Positions 34,955 to 43,799 of a DNA stretch of 64,000 nucleotides are shown here, piece after piece (position 1 is the stretch's first letter; each line of letters opens with the position of its first letter). The DNA is from Hyphomonadaceae bacterium TMED5 (GTDB lineage Bacteria > Pseudomonadota > Alphaproteobacteria > Caulobacterales > Hyphomonadaceae), in NCBI GenBank assembly GCA_002173095.1, contig NHBK01000005.1:62001-126000 (forward strand), written 5' to 3'. The position numbers were made by a program, and so were the translations under genes. The notes under the pieces were generated by a model. That model was not told where the DNA came from and did not search any database. It saw only the letters and a program-made list of their open reading frames with translations.

Positions 34955-36055
34955 TTGTTGGAAATCTTGGAACACCATCGAAACCAGATGGAAACAAAGC
35001 CGCGTATCGACGTAGAATTTCGACCGATATTCGTAAATCGCTACACCGCTGCATCACTTCTGCAAAAGGCTATTCGGAGATCAGAAACAGCCTGGGCTTT
35101 GGCTGCAGCGCATCGGCTTTTTGATTTAGACCGGCGCATGCTTTGGCGTCGACTTGCGGTGATTTTATTTGAAGATGTGGGGATCGATGATGTTGATCTC
35201 GCTTTGGACATACTCGCCTGTATGCCGCGACGATCTCTTCCTTCACTGAATTGGACCGCTATTTCCAATCTGGTCGTTCGTCTTTCAGACGCACCCAAAA
35301 CCCAGATCGCCAACCATATTTCCATCTTGGGGCACCGCGACCCGAAAGAAGTGCTGGAGCAATGCGTGTTTGACCTTCCTTTTACGGAAGCTCTCGAATT
35401 CTGCTTTTCAGAAAAATTGTCGCTACCTCAGAAAGCGGCAGTTTGCAGCGCTCTGGCGAACTTTAAAGGTGAAGGCGAATTCGCTTCACATCCGGAAGCA
35501 GACAGAACACGCCTGATATCAAGTCTCTCAGAAAAAACCGGCTCCATTGCGCTTCCAGTTATCCTCTCAGAAGGAATTCGAACTACCAACCTTCCATTAC
35601 CCATTTGTGCTGTCATTAGTCTCAATGGAGCTCACAACGAACCTCAAGAGCGCCACCCTAGCACTGAAGAGGACGACTTCCCCTCCAGTCAGATTGTTTG
35701 CGAACTGCCAAGCTGGGCGTTCGATCAGTACACGCGCGCCGGTCTGGCTGCCCTGCGTCACTTTCACAACCGATGTACTGAATGGCGAGCATGGTGGAGT
35801 GAAAGACAGCTAAGTTCGACGGAAGCATTTGAAGCTCTAAAGTTTGCGCACTTCGAATTTGAGAGCGGAGCCATGAAACGAAGAATCTTTCGTGAGCCGG
35901 ACTATAAATTTCACGAACGAACGCGCGAGCTTCCGTTCGCGGACGAGCCTGAAAGCAACTCCTCCACTTACAGCATTTTATCCGGCAACTGGGCGCAATT
36001 TGAGAAGGTCCGAGCGTCACAAATCCGCGCCGCATTCCGAAGCGAATCGGTTTAA
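34955..36055 (+). CDS. Hypothetical protein with a segment resembling the RarA/MgsA C-terminal region, TTG start
   Basis: A 366-residue protein starting at TTG 34955, 7 bases after a perfect AGGAGG. The stretch LQKAIRRSETAWALAAAHRLF ... MLWRRLAVILFEDVGIDD resembles the 'S.RGSD.DAAL.WLARM...A.RLV..A.EDIG' helical segment of RarA/MgsA clamp-loader-like ATPases. However, there is no Walker A motif here. The rest is unfamiliar, including a Trp-rich helix (NRCTEWRAWWSERQL). It may be a DNA-metabolism protein; confidence in that is low. Confidence 0.7.
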   Translation: MLEILEHHRNQMETKPRIDVEFRPIFVNRYTAASLLQKAIRRSETAWALAAAHRLFDLDRRMLWRRLAVILFEDVGIDDVDLALDILACMPRRSLPSLNWTAISNLVVRLSDAPKTQIANHISILGHRDPKEVLEQCVFDLPFTEALEFCFSEKLSLPQKAAVCSALANFKGEGEFASHPEADRTRLISSLSEKTGSIALPVILSEGIRTTNLPLPICAVISLNGAHNEPQERHPSTEEDDFPSSQIVCELPSWAFDQYTRAGLAALRHFHNRCTEWRAWWSERQLSSTEAFEALKFAHFEFESGAMKRRIFREPDYKFHERTRELPFADEPESNSSTYSILSGNWAQFEKVRASQIRAAFRSESV

Positions 36056-36073
36056 AGTCAGGCATTCAGCGCT

Positions 36074-36087
36074 TGCAATCAATTGCA
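36074..36087. repeat. Island dyad repeat, copy 2
   Basis: TGCAATCAATTGCA, 49 bp before the start codon of the Rep-like gene and within the leader of that gene. It could be an operator, a replication-initiation site or a recombination site. Confidence 0.8.
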
Positions 36088-36135
36088 AATTTCGGGGCTA
36101 AAAGAGTTTTCTGTAACACCCCACAAAGGTGGCTT

Positions 36136-37170
36136 ATGGATGAAGAGATAATTGCCCATGAGATAGAGTTATCTGGAACCGAGAAGATAACTGTATTGAA
36201 GCCCGCAATAGATACCCTAGTCTTATTATGTGGGGGAAAGGCTGCGGTAACCAAACTCGTAAAGTCTCATCAGCAGTGGGAAACTGCATATGAATTTTGG
36301 ACCGACTTCTACAACTATGTTTTCGAACTAGGCAAAGCGTCCGACCAGACCTTTTTAGAAAAATCGACGCAACGAATTCAGGGGTACAAGAGCTGCTACT
36401 CATTGGTATTGCCCATGTCTGGCCGAAGAGTTCTGTTCGCTACGCATCCAACAAGCAATGCCGCCCCCGTTCGTTTCGAATTTAACCCATCCCAATTCAA
36501 CGCAGACGATATTTCAGACTTCAAGAAGGTCTGGAGCTTCATAAGTTTCAACGAGCTCCCACTTGCCGATTTGCTGGTCGACGCAAAAATCACCCGACTG
36601 GATATCGCGGTAGACATTCTAGGAATCCGCCCCAGAGACGTATTCGTCTACAATGAGGATGTTTGGAAAGTCTGGTCCGCATCTTCACTTAATAGAGGCG
36701 TAGAGACATTGAATTTCTACAAATCCTCTGGGTATACGCAGAGCCCCCAGGTCAATCCCAAAAAGCGGGCAAATCTCATCGTCTACGACAAGCGGAAAGA
36801 ACAAAAAGCAAAAGAACTTACTCCGAAATTCGGCGACAGAGATCATACGCGTGTTGAACTCTCCCTCAGAAAGAATTGTCACCTGACAAGTCTCTCAAAT
36901 CAGCCTTATCTTTTTGAGGGATGGGACATTCGAAGGATGAAACTTTCCAACCCACCTTTGGAAGCAGGCTTGTGGCAACTCTTTCTCGATAGCGCGAGGT
37001 TCCGGGGTTACAACGCAGCGACACAATTATTGCCGGACGACTTCCTTCCCAAAGACATGATCGATAATGCCGAGAAGTATCTTCCCGCAGACTTGATCAC
37101 AAAAGATCAGGTTTGGTCCCACTGGAATGAATGCGTCAAAAAATCGATGGTTTTAGAATTGCTCGAATAG
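36136..37170 (+). CDS. Rep_trans-like replication initiation factor
   Basis: A 344-residue protein with features of the Rep_trans / replication initiation factor family of rolling-circle initiators. The metal-binding-like ITRLDIAVDILGI segment is followed by TLNFYKSSGYTQSP, the NLIVYDKRKEQ motif and the basic strand HTRVELSLRKN, in the family's order. These proteins nick an origin on plasmids, phages and integrative elements. The ATG at 36136 follows AAAGGTGGCTT. I cannot assign the nicking tyrosine with certainty. The dyad upstream might be its target. Confidence 0.6.
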   Translation: MDEEIIAHEIELSGTEKITVLKPAIDTLVLLCGGKAAVTKLVKSHQQWETAYEFWTDFYNYVFELGKASDQTFLEKSTQRIQGYKSCYSLVLPMSGRRVLFATHPTSNAAPVRFEFNPSQFNADDISDFKKVWSFISFNELPLADLLVDAKITRLDIAVDILGIRPRDVFVYNEDVWKVWSASSLNRGVETLNFYKSSGYTQSPQVNPKKRANLIVYDKRKEQKAKELTPKFGDRDHTRVELSLRKNCHLTSLSNQPYLFEGWDIRRMKLSNPPLEAGLWQLFLDSARFRGYNAATQLLPDDFLPKDMIDNAEKYLPADLITKDQVWSHWNECVKKSMVLELLE

Positions 37171-37224
37171 ACCGCGATTTATCAAACCTTGTTCCGTCAA
37201 AATGGCCACAACCACGCTTAACAG

Positions 37225-37254
37225 TTGAGATTCTATCTGAATTCTCATTATGTA
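37225..37254 (+). promoter_or_regulatory. Candidate promoter of the TerB-BrxD-helicase operon
   Basis: TTGAGA (37225-37230) and TATGTA (37249-37254) are separated by 18 bp, 29 bases before the TerB-protein start. Two ATTCT words (37230-37234 and 37241-37245), 11 bp apart, overlap the spacer. ATTCT is also the half-site of the XRE operators, so XRE could act here. Only the sequence is seen; promoter activity is inferred. Confidence 0.4.
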
Positions 37255-37283
37255 AGGTTGCTCAGGACGGGGTTGCATGGCGA

Positions 37284-39953
37284 ATGAACTGCACAAGATA
37301 CACATTAGCTAAGGCACTATGCGCCATTGCGCTGTGCATTATTTGCGTTTCCGGCAACATTGCTCACGCTCAAGATGAGCAAGTAAGAGCCGCTCAAGAG
37401 TTTCTATCCGAGCAAGGTTACAGCCCGGGCCCCGCAGATGGTTTCTGGGGGCCGCATACGGAACAAGCCGTATCGGAATTTCAACGCAACCAAGAACTGG
37501 ACGTTACCGGTCAGCTGGACGAGCTAACGCTGCAACGTATCAATCAAATTCAAAATCCACCTCCACCAACTCCTTCCCCGCGTCGGGAAGCGCCTCAAAG
37601 CACTGAGCGCGAAGGCCAAGGTATTTTCTGGTGGATCGCGGGCATACTCGGGCTTGTGGTATTCATAGTCTTCCGTAAGAAAAATGAGAGACAAAAGCCT
37701 GTACCGACCTCAGGGAAAAGGAGGATGCCTGACGAAGCAGATACGGCTCACCATGAAGACATCCGTTTGACAGGCACCGCATCTCCGCAAAGATTCTTTG
37801 ATCAATCTGAGACCCAAAAAAGTCCCAAATTAACTGATGCCGACCGGAGGAAACTGGAAAATTTCAGGTCAACTCGCAACACTGGCGACGGCTGGATTCC
37901 CGCTGCCAAATCAGCTTCGATTCAAGGCTTTGAAATTGGAGGCATGGTGTATGTGGGCACACCACCTCTAACCGGCGGGCGATATTACTCTGAGAAGGCC
38001 CGCTGCTTCATCGACCCCTCGTTGCCCATCGCTAAAAATCGCCGCGACTATGGTGGTGACGGACTTTCCTACTGGCCCAGCTATTCAGACATCACACCAA
38101 CTGCACGCGCAACCTATTTGGATTGGCTTCAGACCGGTCGCAATAATCCTGATGTGAACCCGGGGTACCTGTTCTTATATTTCTATGGACTGGAACGCCG
38201 GTACTTTGTGGACTCTCCCAGCGAAGACGAGAAGCGCGAAATTGTTGAAGAAGTCAGGAGGTTGATCTCAGTTTTTCCGAACAACTATTCGGTAGAGAAT
38301 TACCTCGGTACATTTTTGGACGTTGCGGAAGCCATATCACTTCCCTCCCTTGGAACTCCGCCTGCCGGCCCCATTCGCAGAACGTACGAGCTGTCTCCCA
38401 AAGTAGCCATTGGCGTCGGTTCCCACCTGCTATCCAATCGGTCCTTAAATAGCGAATGGCTATTTTTCTGGTTCATGAACGACGTAGAGTCCCGAATACG
38501 AACGCCAGCGTCGCGCTGTGGAAACGAATTTAAACAGCTCTTCAGTATGCTATTTGATGATCGCTACCCCGAAGGTATGGCGATAAAGACGCCGAAAAAG
38601 TCGTTAAAAGTTGGCTATAAAGCCGCCTCATCAGAGTTCGAGACAGAATTCGAACTGAAAGACGATGACCTCGCTCTGCCCATCCCCGATATCTCGACTC
38701 TAAGAAAGCCGTTGCAAATTGCTCAGGACATCGCTGATGAGGCTATGGAAAAACTCGATTCCTACAGCCGCTTCTTGGGACGCTCTCCAGAGAAGAAAGA
38801 TACCATGGAAGCGCACCTACTGCTCCCGGCAGAGCTACGACTTCACAACATCTCACCAGAAATCGATTCACTGAAAAATTGGGTCAGAGAGGCTTCTAGC
38901 GCACCTGTTTCGGTCGCCGAACTCACCCAAAAAATCAAAGGTGAAACTCCCACATCTATGACGAAAAAGATTTGGAGTGAGTTGGCAGACTCTTTGGGAG
39001 CGCTCAACTTCAGTATGGCTCCAGACCCGTTGTATTCCATCCGTCGCCTAAAAATCGATGATACTGTCATACTGTTCGAGACACCGAGCGAAGGTCGACT
39101 GCGCGCACCATCGGTGGATTTCGAAAGTTCGTTAGTCAACATGGCAATCGCCTCCATGATCGCTCATGCGGATGGGCATATTGCAGAAACGGAAGTCGAT
39201 GCCATGGCGCAATCGATTGATCGGACGACTTCTCTCACAGGTCTCGAGAAAGACATTCTGCATGCTAACCTGAAATGGTTCCTAGCTAATCCGCCCGACC
39301 TCACCTTGTTGAGAACTCATTTGAAAAATGCTGCGCCAGAAGCAGCAGATATGATCAGGCAACATGCCATCGCGATAACAAAAGCTGACGGCCTAATTCA
39401 TGCCGACGAGGTTAGAAGCCTAGAACGGATTTATAAGGCTTTAGGGTTGGATGAAAACCGCGTTTATTCTGACCTTCATGGTGAACATAGTCCTGACGCC
39501 CCTCTAACGGTCCGTTCAGCATCTGTCGCACCATCCGGCGAGACAATTCCATCTGAACCAGAAAAGGCCGCAGGGTTTAAACTCGATCATACTCGGGTAT
39601 CAGCATTGTCCGCTGAAACTGCGAAGGTGAAGTCTACACTCACCCAAATTTTCGAAACGGGCGATGAGAGTGAAACCCTCGAGGATGAGGTTTCAGAAGA
39701 TACTGAAACGACTTCGGCGCAACAGTTTGACGGCTTAAGCCCCAAACACGCTCAATTTGTTCGAGAACTGATCCAGACAGATTTTTGGTCTACAGAAGAT
39801 TTCGAAAGACTGGCGCAAGTCCACGGCTTACTGCCCGCTGGCGCTCTCGAGGCTGTAAACGAATGGTCGTTTGAACGCTTCGATGATGCATTGATTGAAG
39901 AATATGAAGGTTATGAACTTAACGGCGACATCGTCGCTCAGTTCAGAGAGTAG
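37284..39953 (+). CDS. Peptidoglycan-binding, single-pass TerB-N/TerB/TerB-C protein
   Basis: The 889-residue protein is built as: signal peptide (cleavage after AHA, about residue 29), peptidoglycan-binding domain 1 (residues about 33-90, GPADGFWGPHTEQAV), proline-rich linker, transmembrane helix (about 113-130), then a large cytoplasmic part. The latter contains a TerB_N domain (GDGWIPAAKSASIQGFEIGGMVYVG ...), a central helical region, a TerB tellurite-resistance domain (about 614-735, MIAHADGHIAETEVDAM) and a C-terminal TerB_C domain. This places a cell-wall sensor outside and the Ter-type scaffold inside. It is followed 13 bp later by the BrxD-like ATPase. ATG 37284 is chosen because it starts a clean signal peptide. 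Confidence 0.85.
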   Translation: MNCTRYTLAKALCAIALCIICVSGNIAHAQDEQVRAAQEFLSEQGYSPGPADGFWGPHTEQAVSEFQRNQELDVTGQLDELTLQRINQIQNPPPPTPSPRREAPQSTEREGQGIFWWIAGILGLVVFIVFRKKNERQKPVPTSGKRRMPDEADTAHHEDIRLTGTASPQRFFDQSETQKSPKLTDADRRKLENFRSTRNTGDGWIPAAKSASIQGFEIGGMVYVGTPPLTGGRYYSEKARCFIDPSLPIAKNRRDYGGDGLSYWPSYSDITPTARATYLDWLQTGRNNPDVNPGYLFLYFYGLERRYFVDSPSEDEKREIVEEVRRLISVFPNNYSVENYLGTFLDVAEAISLPSLGTPPAGPIRRTYELSPKVAIGVGSHLLSNRSLNSEWLFFWFMNDVESRIRTPASRCGNEFKQLFSMLFDDRYPEGMAIKTPKKSLKVGYKAASSEFETEFELKDDDLALPIPDISTLRKPLQIAQDIADEAMEKLDSYSRFLGRSPEKKDTMEAHLLLPAELRLHNISPEIDSLKNWVREASSAPVSVAELTQKIKGETPTSMTKKIWSELADSLGALNFSMAPDPLYSIRRLKIDDTVILFETPSEGRLRAPSVDFESSLVNMAIASMIAHADGHIAETEVDAMAQSIDRTTSLTGLEKDILHANLKWFLANPPDLTLLRTHLKNAAPEAADMIRQHAIAITKADGLIHADEVRSLERIYKALGLDENRVYSDLHGEHSPDAPLTVRSASVAPSGETIPSEPEKAAGFKLDHTRVSALSAETAKVKSTLTQIFETGDESETLEDEVSEDTETTSAQQFDGLSPKHAQFVRELIQTDFWSTEDFERLAQVHGLLPAGALEAVNEWSFERFDDALIEEYEGYELNGDIVAQFRE

Positions 39954-39966
39954 AGGGGGAAACCTG

Positions 39967-41286
39967 ATGAGCATAAAGCGCCGAGAACGAGATGCAATCG
40001 TCCAATCATTGCGAGCTGGTGTGGTGCCCAAACTTGGCCTGCAACATATTCAAGTCGGCCGCGTGAGAGAAATTGAGGAACTCGTCAAAGATATGGAGCG
40101 TATTGCCGACGGCGGCTCAGCTATTCGTTTTATCATCGGGGAATACGGTTCAGGGAAAACATTTTTTTTGAATCTGATCAGGCTTATTGCGCTTGAAAAA
40201 GGGCTTGTCGTGATGTCCGCCGACCTAGCGCCGGACAGACGTATACATGCAACTGGCGGGCAGGCTCGAAGCCTCTTCGCAGAAATGTCCCGTAACTTTT
40301 CGACCCGAACCAAACCTGACGGCGGAGCACTCCCAAGTATCGTCGAACGCTTCATCGGTCACGCTGAACAAACCGCATCGAAGGAAGATACAAGCGTCGC
40401 CAATGTCGTTCGAAAACAGCTTGCCCACTTTCAGGAAATGACAGGCGGATTCGATTTCGCCGAGGTGATCAAGAAATATTGGGATGGGCACGAGACCGGA
40501 AACGAAGACTTGAAAGCGGCATCGCTTCGTTGGCTCCGGGCGGAATACGCCACGCGAACTGACGCAAAGAATGCTTTAGGAGTTCGGACAATTATAGACG
40601 ATGCGAATGTGTATGACATGATCAAACTCATGTCCGCATTCTCAGTAGCTGCCGGATACAAGGGTTTGCTGGTTTCTCTTGATGAGCTGGTCAACCTGTT
40701 CAAACTCACGTCATCTCAAGCCAGAAATGCCAACTACGAGCAAATTCTGCGAATTTTGAATGATGTTTTGCAGGGCTCCGCTTCTCACTTGGGCTTTCTA
40801 CTGGGTGGTACGCCCGAATTTCTGATGAACACGCGGCGCGGCCTTTACAGCTATGAAGCCTTACAGTCGCGACTTGCTGAGAACACTTTCGCCACTGGTG
40901 GCCTTGTAGACCTTTCAGGTCCAGTCATTAAACTGGCCAACCTTACCCCCGAGGACCTGTTCGTACTTCTTCGAAACGTTAGACTCGTTGTTCAGGGCGA
41001 AGACAATCCTATCCCCGACAGAGCATTGGAAGCTTTCATGGCTCACTGTTCTGATCGAATTGGCGAGGCATATTTCCGTACACCTAGAAACACGGTCACA
41101 GCATTTGTGAACATGCTATCAGTGCTGGAGCAGAACCCGGGAACGCAGTGGGAGGACCTGATTGAAGAGGTCACGATTGCGACGGACTCAGGCGATGATC
41201 TAAGCGACATCACTGATGCGGGAACCTCCGGAACGGCTACTGGTGCCGAAGATTCATCCGATGACCTGTCGAGTTTCAAGCTTTGA
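39967..41286 (+). CDS. BrxD-like (DUF2791/BrxC-BrxD family) P-loop ATPase
   Basis: A 439-residue protein matching BrxD: the opening pattern RRERDAIVQSLRAGVVPKLGLQHIQVGR, Walker A GEYGSGKT at residues 58-65, and a Walker B-like strand LLVSLDELVNL near residue 240. The family occurs in BREX type 2 phage-defence loci and in partial forms elsewhere. An acidic Ser/Asp-rich tail follows. Start ATG 39967 is preceded by AGAGGGGGAAACC. It overlaps the helicase gene start (TTGA), so the two are translationally coupled. Confidence 0.88.
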   Translation: MSIKRRERDAIVQSLRAGVVPKLGLQHIQVGRVREIEELVKDMERIADGGSAIRFIIGEYGSGKTFFLNLIRLIALEKGLVVMSADLAPDRRIHATGGQARSLFAEMSRNFSTRTKPDGGALPSIVERFIGHAEQTASKEDTSVANVVRKQLAHFQEMTGGFDFAEVIKKYWDGHETGNEDLKAASLRWLRAEYATRTDAKNALGVRTIIDDANVYDMIKLMSAFSVAAGYKGLLVSLDELVNLFKLTSSQARNANYEQILRILNDVLQGSASHLGFLLGGTPEFLMNTRRGLYSYEALQSRLAENTFATGGLVDLSGPVIKLANLTPEDLFVLLRNVRLVVQGEDNPIPDRALEAFMAHCSDRIGEAYFRTPRNTVTAFVNMLSVLEQNPGTQWEDLIEEVTIATDSGDDLSDITDAGTSGTATGAEDSSDDLSSFKL

Positions 41287-43457
41287 CGGCTCCGGCGTTT
41301 GAACGACTCGCACGCCCAATTCAAAAGTGGATTCGGCAGAAAGGTTGGCGGGAACTCAGGCCGATTCAGGTTGATAGCATCAACGCTATATTGGGAGGCC
41401 AAGACGATGTCATTGTCTCGGCCTCAACCGCAGGAGGAAAGACAGAAGCCGCCTTTCTTCCATTGCTATCTCAAACGCTAGACAATCCGGAAGAGACCGA
41501 CGAGGTAGGGTTCGATATGGTCTACATCGGACCACTCAAAGCTCTCATCAATGATCAATACCAGCGACTTGAAGGCATGTGCCTTGAAGCTGAAATTGCA
41601 GTGCATCCATGGCACGGCGACGTATCCGCGTCGAAGAAGGCCGTGGCTCAGAAAAATCCTTCAGGGGTGCTTCTGATAACGCCAGAATCTCTAGAGGCAA
41701 TCTTCGTGCGTAAAGGAGAGCTGATCCCTCGCTTGTTTTCGCGCACACGCGCTGCCGTAATAGACGAGCTGCATACCCTACTGGATTCAGAACGTGGCAT
41801 ACAGCTCCGCTCGCTTCTCACAAGGCTGGAATTAGCTATCGATCATCCAATCCGCAGGATCGGATTGTCGGCAACGTTGGGCGACATGGAACTCGCCAAA
41901 TCTTATCTGCGTCCACGAAATCCTGATCAGGTTCAGGTTATCAAATCACCCGAAGCGGAAGCTGAACTTCGTCTCCAGCTACGTGGCTATACGACTGGAA
42001 ATGATGGCGATGACGGCGCGGCGATTGAAGAAGTGTCCCGGCATCTTTTCACTAACTTGAGAGGCAGCGATAACCTCATATTTGCCGGAAGCAGGGAAAA
42101 CGTAGAAATCTATGCGGACAAGCTTTCAAGCTTCTGTGAGGATGAGCATCTGCCCCAGGAATTTTATGCTCATCATGCCAGCCTCTCCAAGGAGCACAGA
42201 GAGTTCGTTGAGGGCCGCCTGAAAGACGACACGAAGCCCACAACAGCAGTATGCACCTCAACGCTGGAGCTTGGCATCGACATCGGCGACGTAACTTGCG
42301 TAGCTCAGGTGGGTTCACCGTTTTCCGTTGCTTCGCTTCGGCAACGCCTCGGTCGCTCAGGCCGCCGTGAGGGGCAACCAGCAATCCTTAGACAATATGA
42401 GATTGAAGAACATTTGGAAGCCTCCAGCCATTTCAGCGACCAATTGCGCTTGAAGCTGGTGCGCTCAGTCGCGATGATTGAGTTGCTCTTGGCGAAATGG
42501 TGTGAACCGCCGAGAGCCCAAGCTTTAAACCTCTCGACTATGGTACACCAGACGCTTTCAATTATTGCTGAAAGAGGTGGAGCAAGTGCGAAACGCCTTT
42601 TTATCACGCTTTGCGAAAAAGGCCCCTTCTCCAATGTTACGCCAGATATCTACATGGCACTGCTTCGGCATCTCGGGCAACCTGACGTCGAACTGATTGA
42701 ACAAGCACCAGACGGAAACCTCCTATTGGGCCGCATCGGAGAAAAGCTGGTCGAGCACTATAGCTTCTACGCGGTCTTCAAAACGCCCGAGGAGTTTCGA
42801 GTTGTCTGCGAAAGCAAAACGCTTGGGACGATCCCATTGGACAACCCGTTCAAACCGGGAATGACGATTATCTTTTCGGGCAGACGGTGGGAAATACTTG
42901 ATATCGATTCCAGCACAAATGTTCTATTGGTCAGGCCATCCAAGGCAGGCAAGCCGCCAAAATTTGGTGGTGATCCCGGCATCATCCACGACCACGTTTG
43001 CCAGAAGATGAAAGAGCTTTATGCCTCAGATTACGTCCCCGCTTATCTCGATGCGAATGCTCGACAGCTATTGTTTGAGGCACGCACTAATGCGCAGCTT
43101 ATTGGGCTCACGGAGAACTCAATCATTCGCATCTCCGAAAAGGACTACCTTCTGGCAACGTGGTTCGGCACGACCAAAAACCTCACGCTTGAATTTGCCT
43201 TAACGAGCTTAGGTTTTGAGGCGAAGACGTGGGATGGAGTTGTTGAGGTCTCAGAAACTGAGAAGTCACCTAGCCTGCTGGATGGACTGCGCGAGATTTC
43301 GGAAAGCTCTCCAGACAGCTTTTTCACTGGCAAGGAAAACCTGATCTTCGAGAAGTTTCATCCGTTTCTCAGTCACGAACTTCTGAAACAGGACGCGCTT
43401 AGCGCTCGGTTCGAGTTTGAAGCCCTACAAAGTCTACCTTTGACATTTGGAACATAA
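41283..43457 (+). CDS. Lhr-like superfamily 2 helicase (BrxHI-type), TTG start
   Basis: The 724-residue DEAD/DEAH-type helicase has a Q-motif-like RPIQ (Q29), Walker A in TAGGKT (Lys53), a DELH Walker B in AAVIDELHTLLDS, motif III SATLGDM, motif V TSTLELGIDIGDV and motif VI QRLGRSGRREGQP. The C-terminal third is the Lhr/BrxHI accessory region. It partners the BrxD-like ATPase through a TTGA start/stop overlap. Likely acts on nucleic acid in a defence or DNA-processing complex. Confidence 0.9.
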   Translation: MTAPAFERLARPIQKWIRQKGWRELRPIQVDSINAILGGQDDVIVSASTAGGKTEAAFLPLLSQTLDNPEETDEVGFDMVYIGPLKALINDQYQRLEGMCLEAEIAVHPWHGDVSASKKAVAQKNPSGVLLITPESLEAIFVRKGELIPRLFSRTRAAVIDELHTLLDSERGIQLRSLLTRLELAIDHPIRRIGLSATLGDMELAKSYLRPRNPDQVQVIKSPEAEAELRLQLRGYTTGNDGDDGAAIEEVSRHLFTNLRGSDNLIFAGSRENVEIYADKLSSFCEDEHLPQEFYAHHASLSKEHREFVEGRLKDDTKPTTAVCTSTLELGIDIGDVTCVAQVGSPFSVASLRQRLGRSGRREGQPAILRQYEIEEHLEASSHFSDQLRLKLVRSVAMIELLLAKWCEPPRAQALNLSTMVHQTLSIIAERGGASAKRLFITLCEKGPFSNVTPDIYMALLRHLGQPDVELIEQAPDGNLLLGRIGEKLVEHYSFYAVFKTPEEFRVVCESKTLGTIPLDNPFKPGMTIIFSGRRWEILDIDSSTNVLLVRPSKAGKPPKFGGDPGIIHDHVCQKMKELYASDYVPAYLDANARQLLFEARTNAQLIGLTENSIIRISEKDYLLATWFGTTKNLTLEFALTSLGFEAKTWDGVVEVSETEKSPSLLDGLREISESSPDSFFTGKENLIFEKFHPFLSHELLKQDALSARFEFEALQSLPLTFGT

Positions 43458-43799
43458 GCGGTCACCGCGAAGTGAATGAGCATCGTGCAATCAATTGCAA
43501 ATGCCCTTTTCAACAGCGTTCCCAGCCGCCAATCAGGTCAGTATCCGGTTGATTGGACACATTGCGGAATTCGTTCGGTGCGGGAAAAATCATTCGTTGC
43601 GCCTTTGGTTTTTCACTTGGAACAATACAAATGGCCCGTCAGCCGTCGTAAACACACTGATTTGGTTGATCAGTAATCGGACGTCCCGACAGAAGCCAAA
43701 AGCAACTTAAAACACTAAATTTAAATCTGAATCTCGATTGAGTTGCTCAAATTGACAAACTATAGATTGATGTGGAGAGAGATTTCGGGAGAAGTATTC
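43458..43799. other. 342-bp gap after the helicase gene
   Basis: Contains the third island dyad at 43486-43499. Short open frames here (66 and 71 residues) have no RBS or recognisable content. It probably holds the promoter of the next gene. Confidence 0.5.
43486..43499. repeat. Island dyad repeat, copy 3
   Basis: TGCAATCAATTGCA, 28 bp after the helicase stop codon and about 300 bp before the next gene. Confidence 0.8.

Noticed and set aside
37284-43457. Reading the operon as a complete BREX system
   Set aside because: PglX, PglZ, BrxA and BrxB are absent; only BrxD- and BrxHI-like genes occur.
43476-43710. Short plus-strand frames of 66 and 71 residues after the helicase gene
   Set aside because: They have no RBS and no recognisable content; the region is better read as non-coding with the third dyad.
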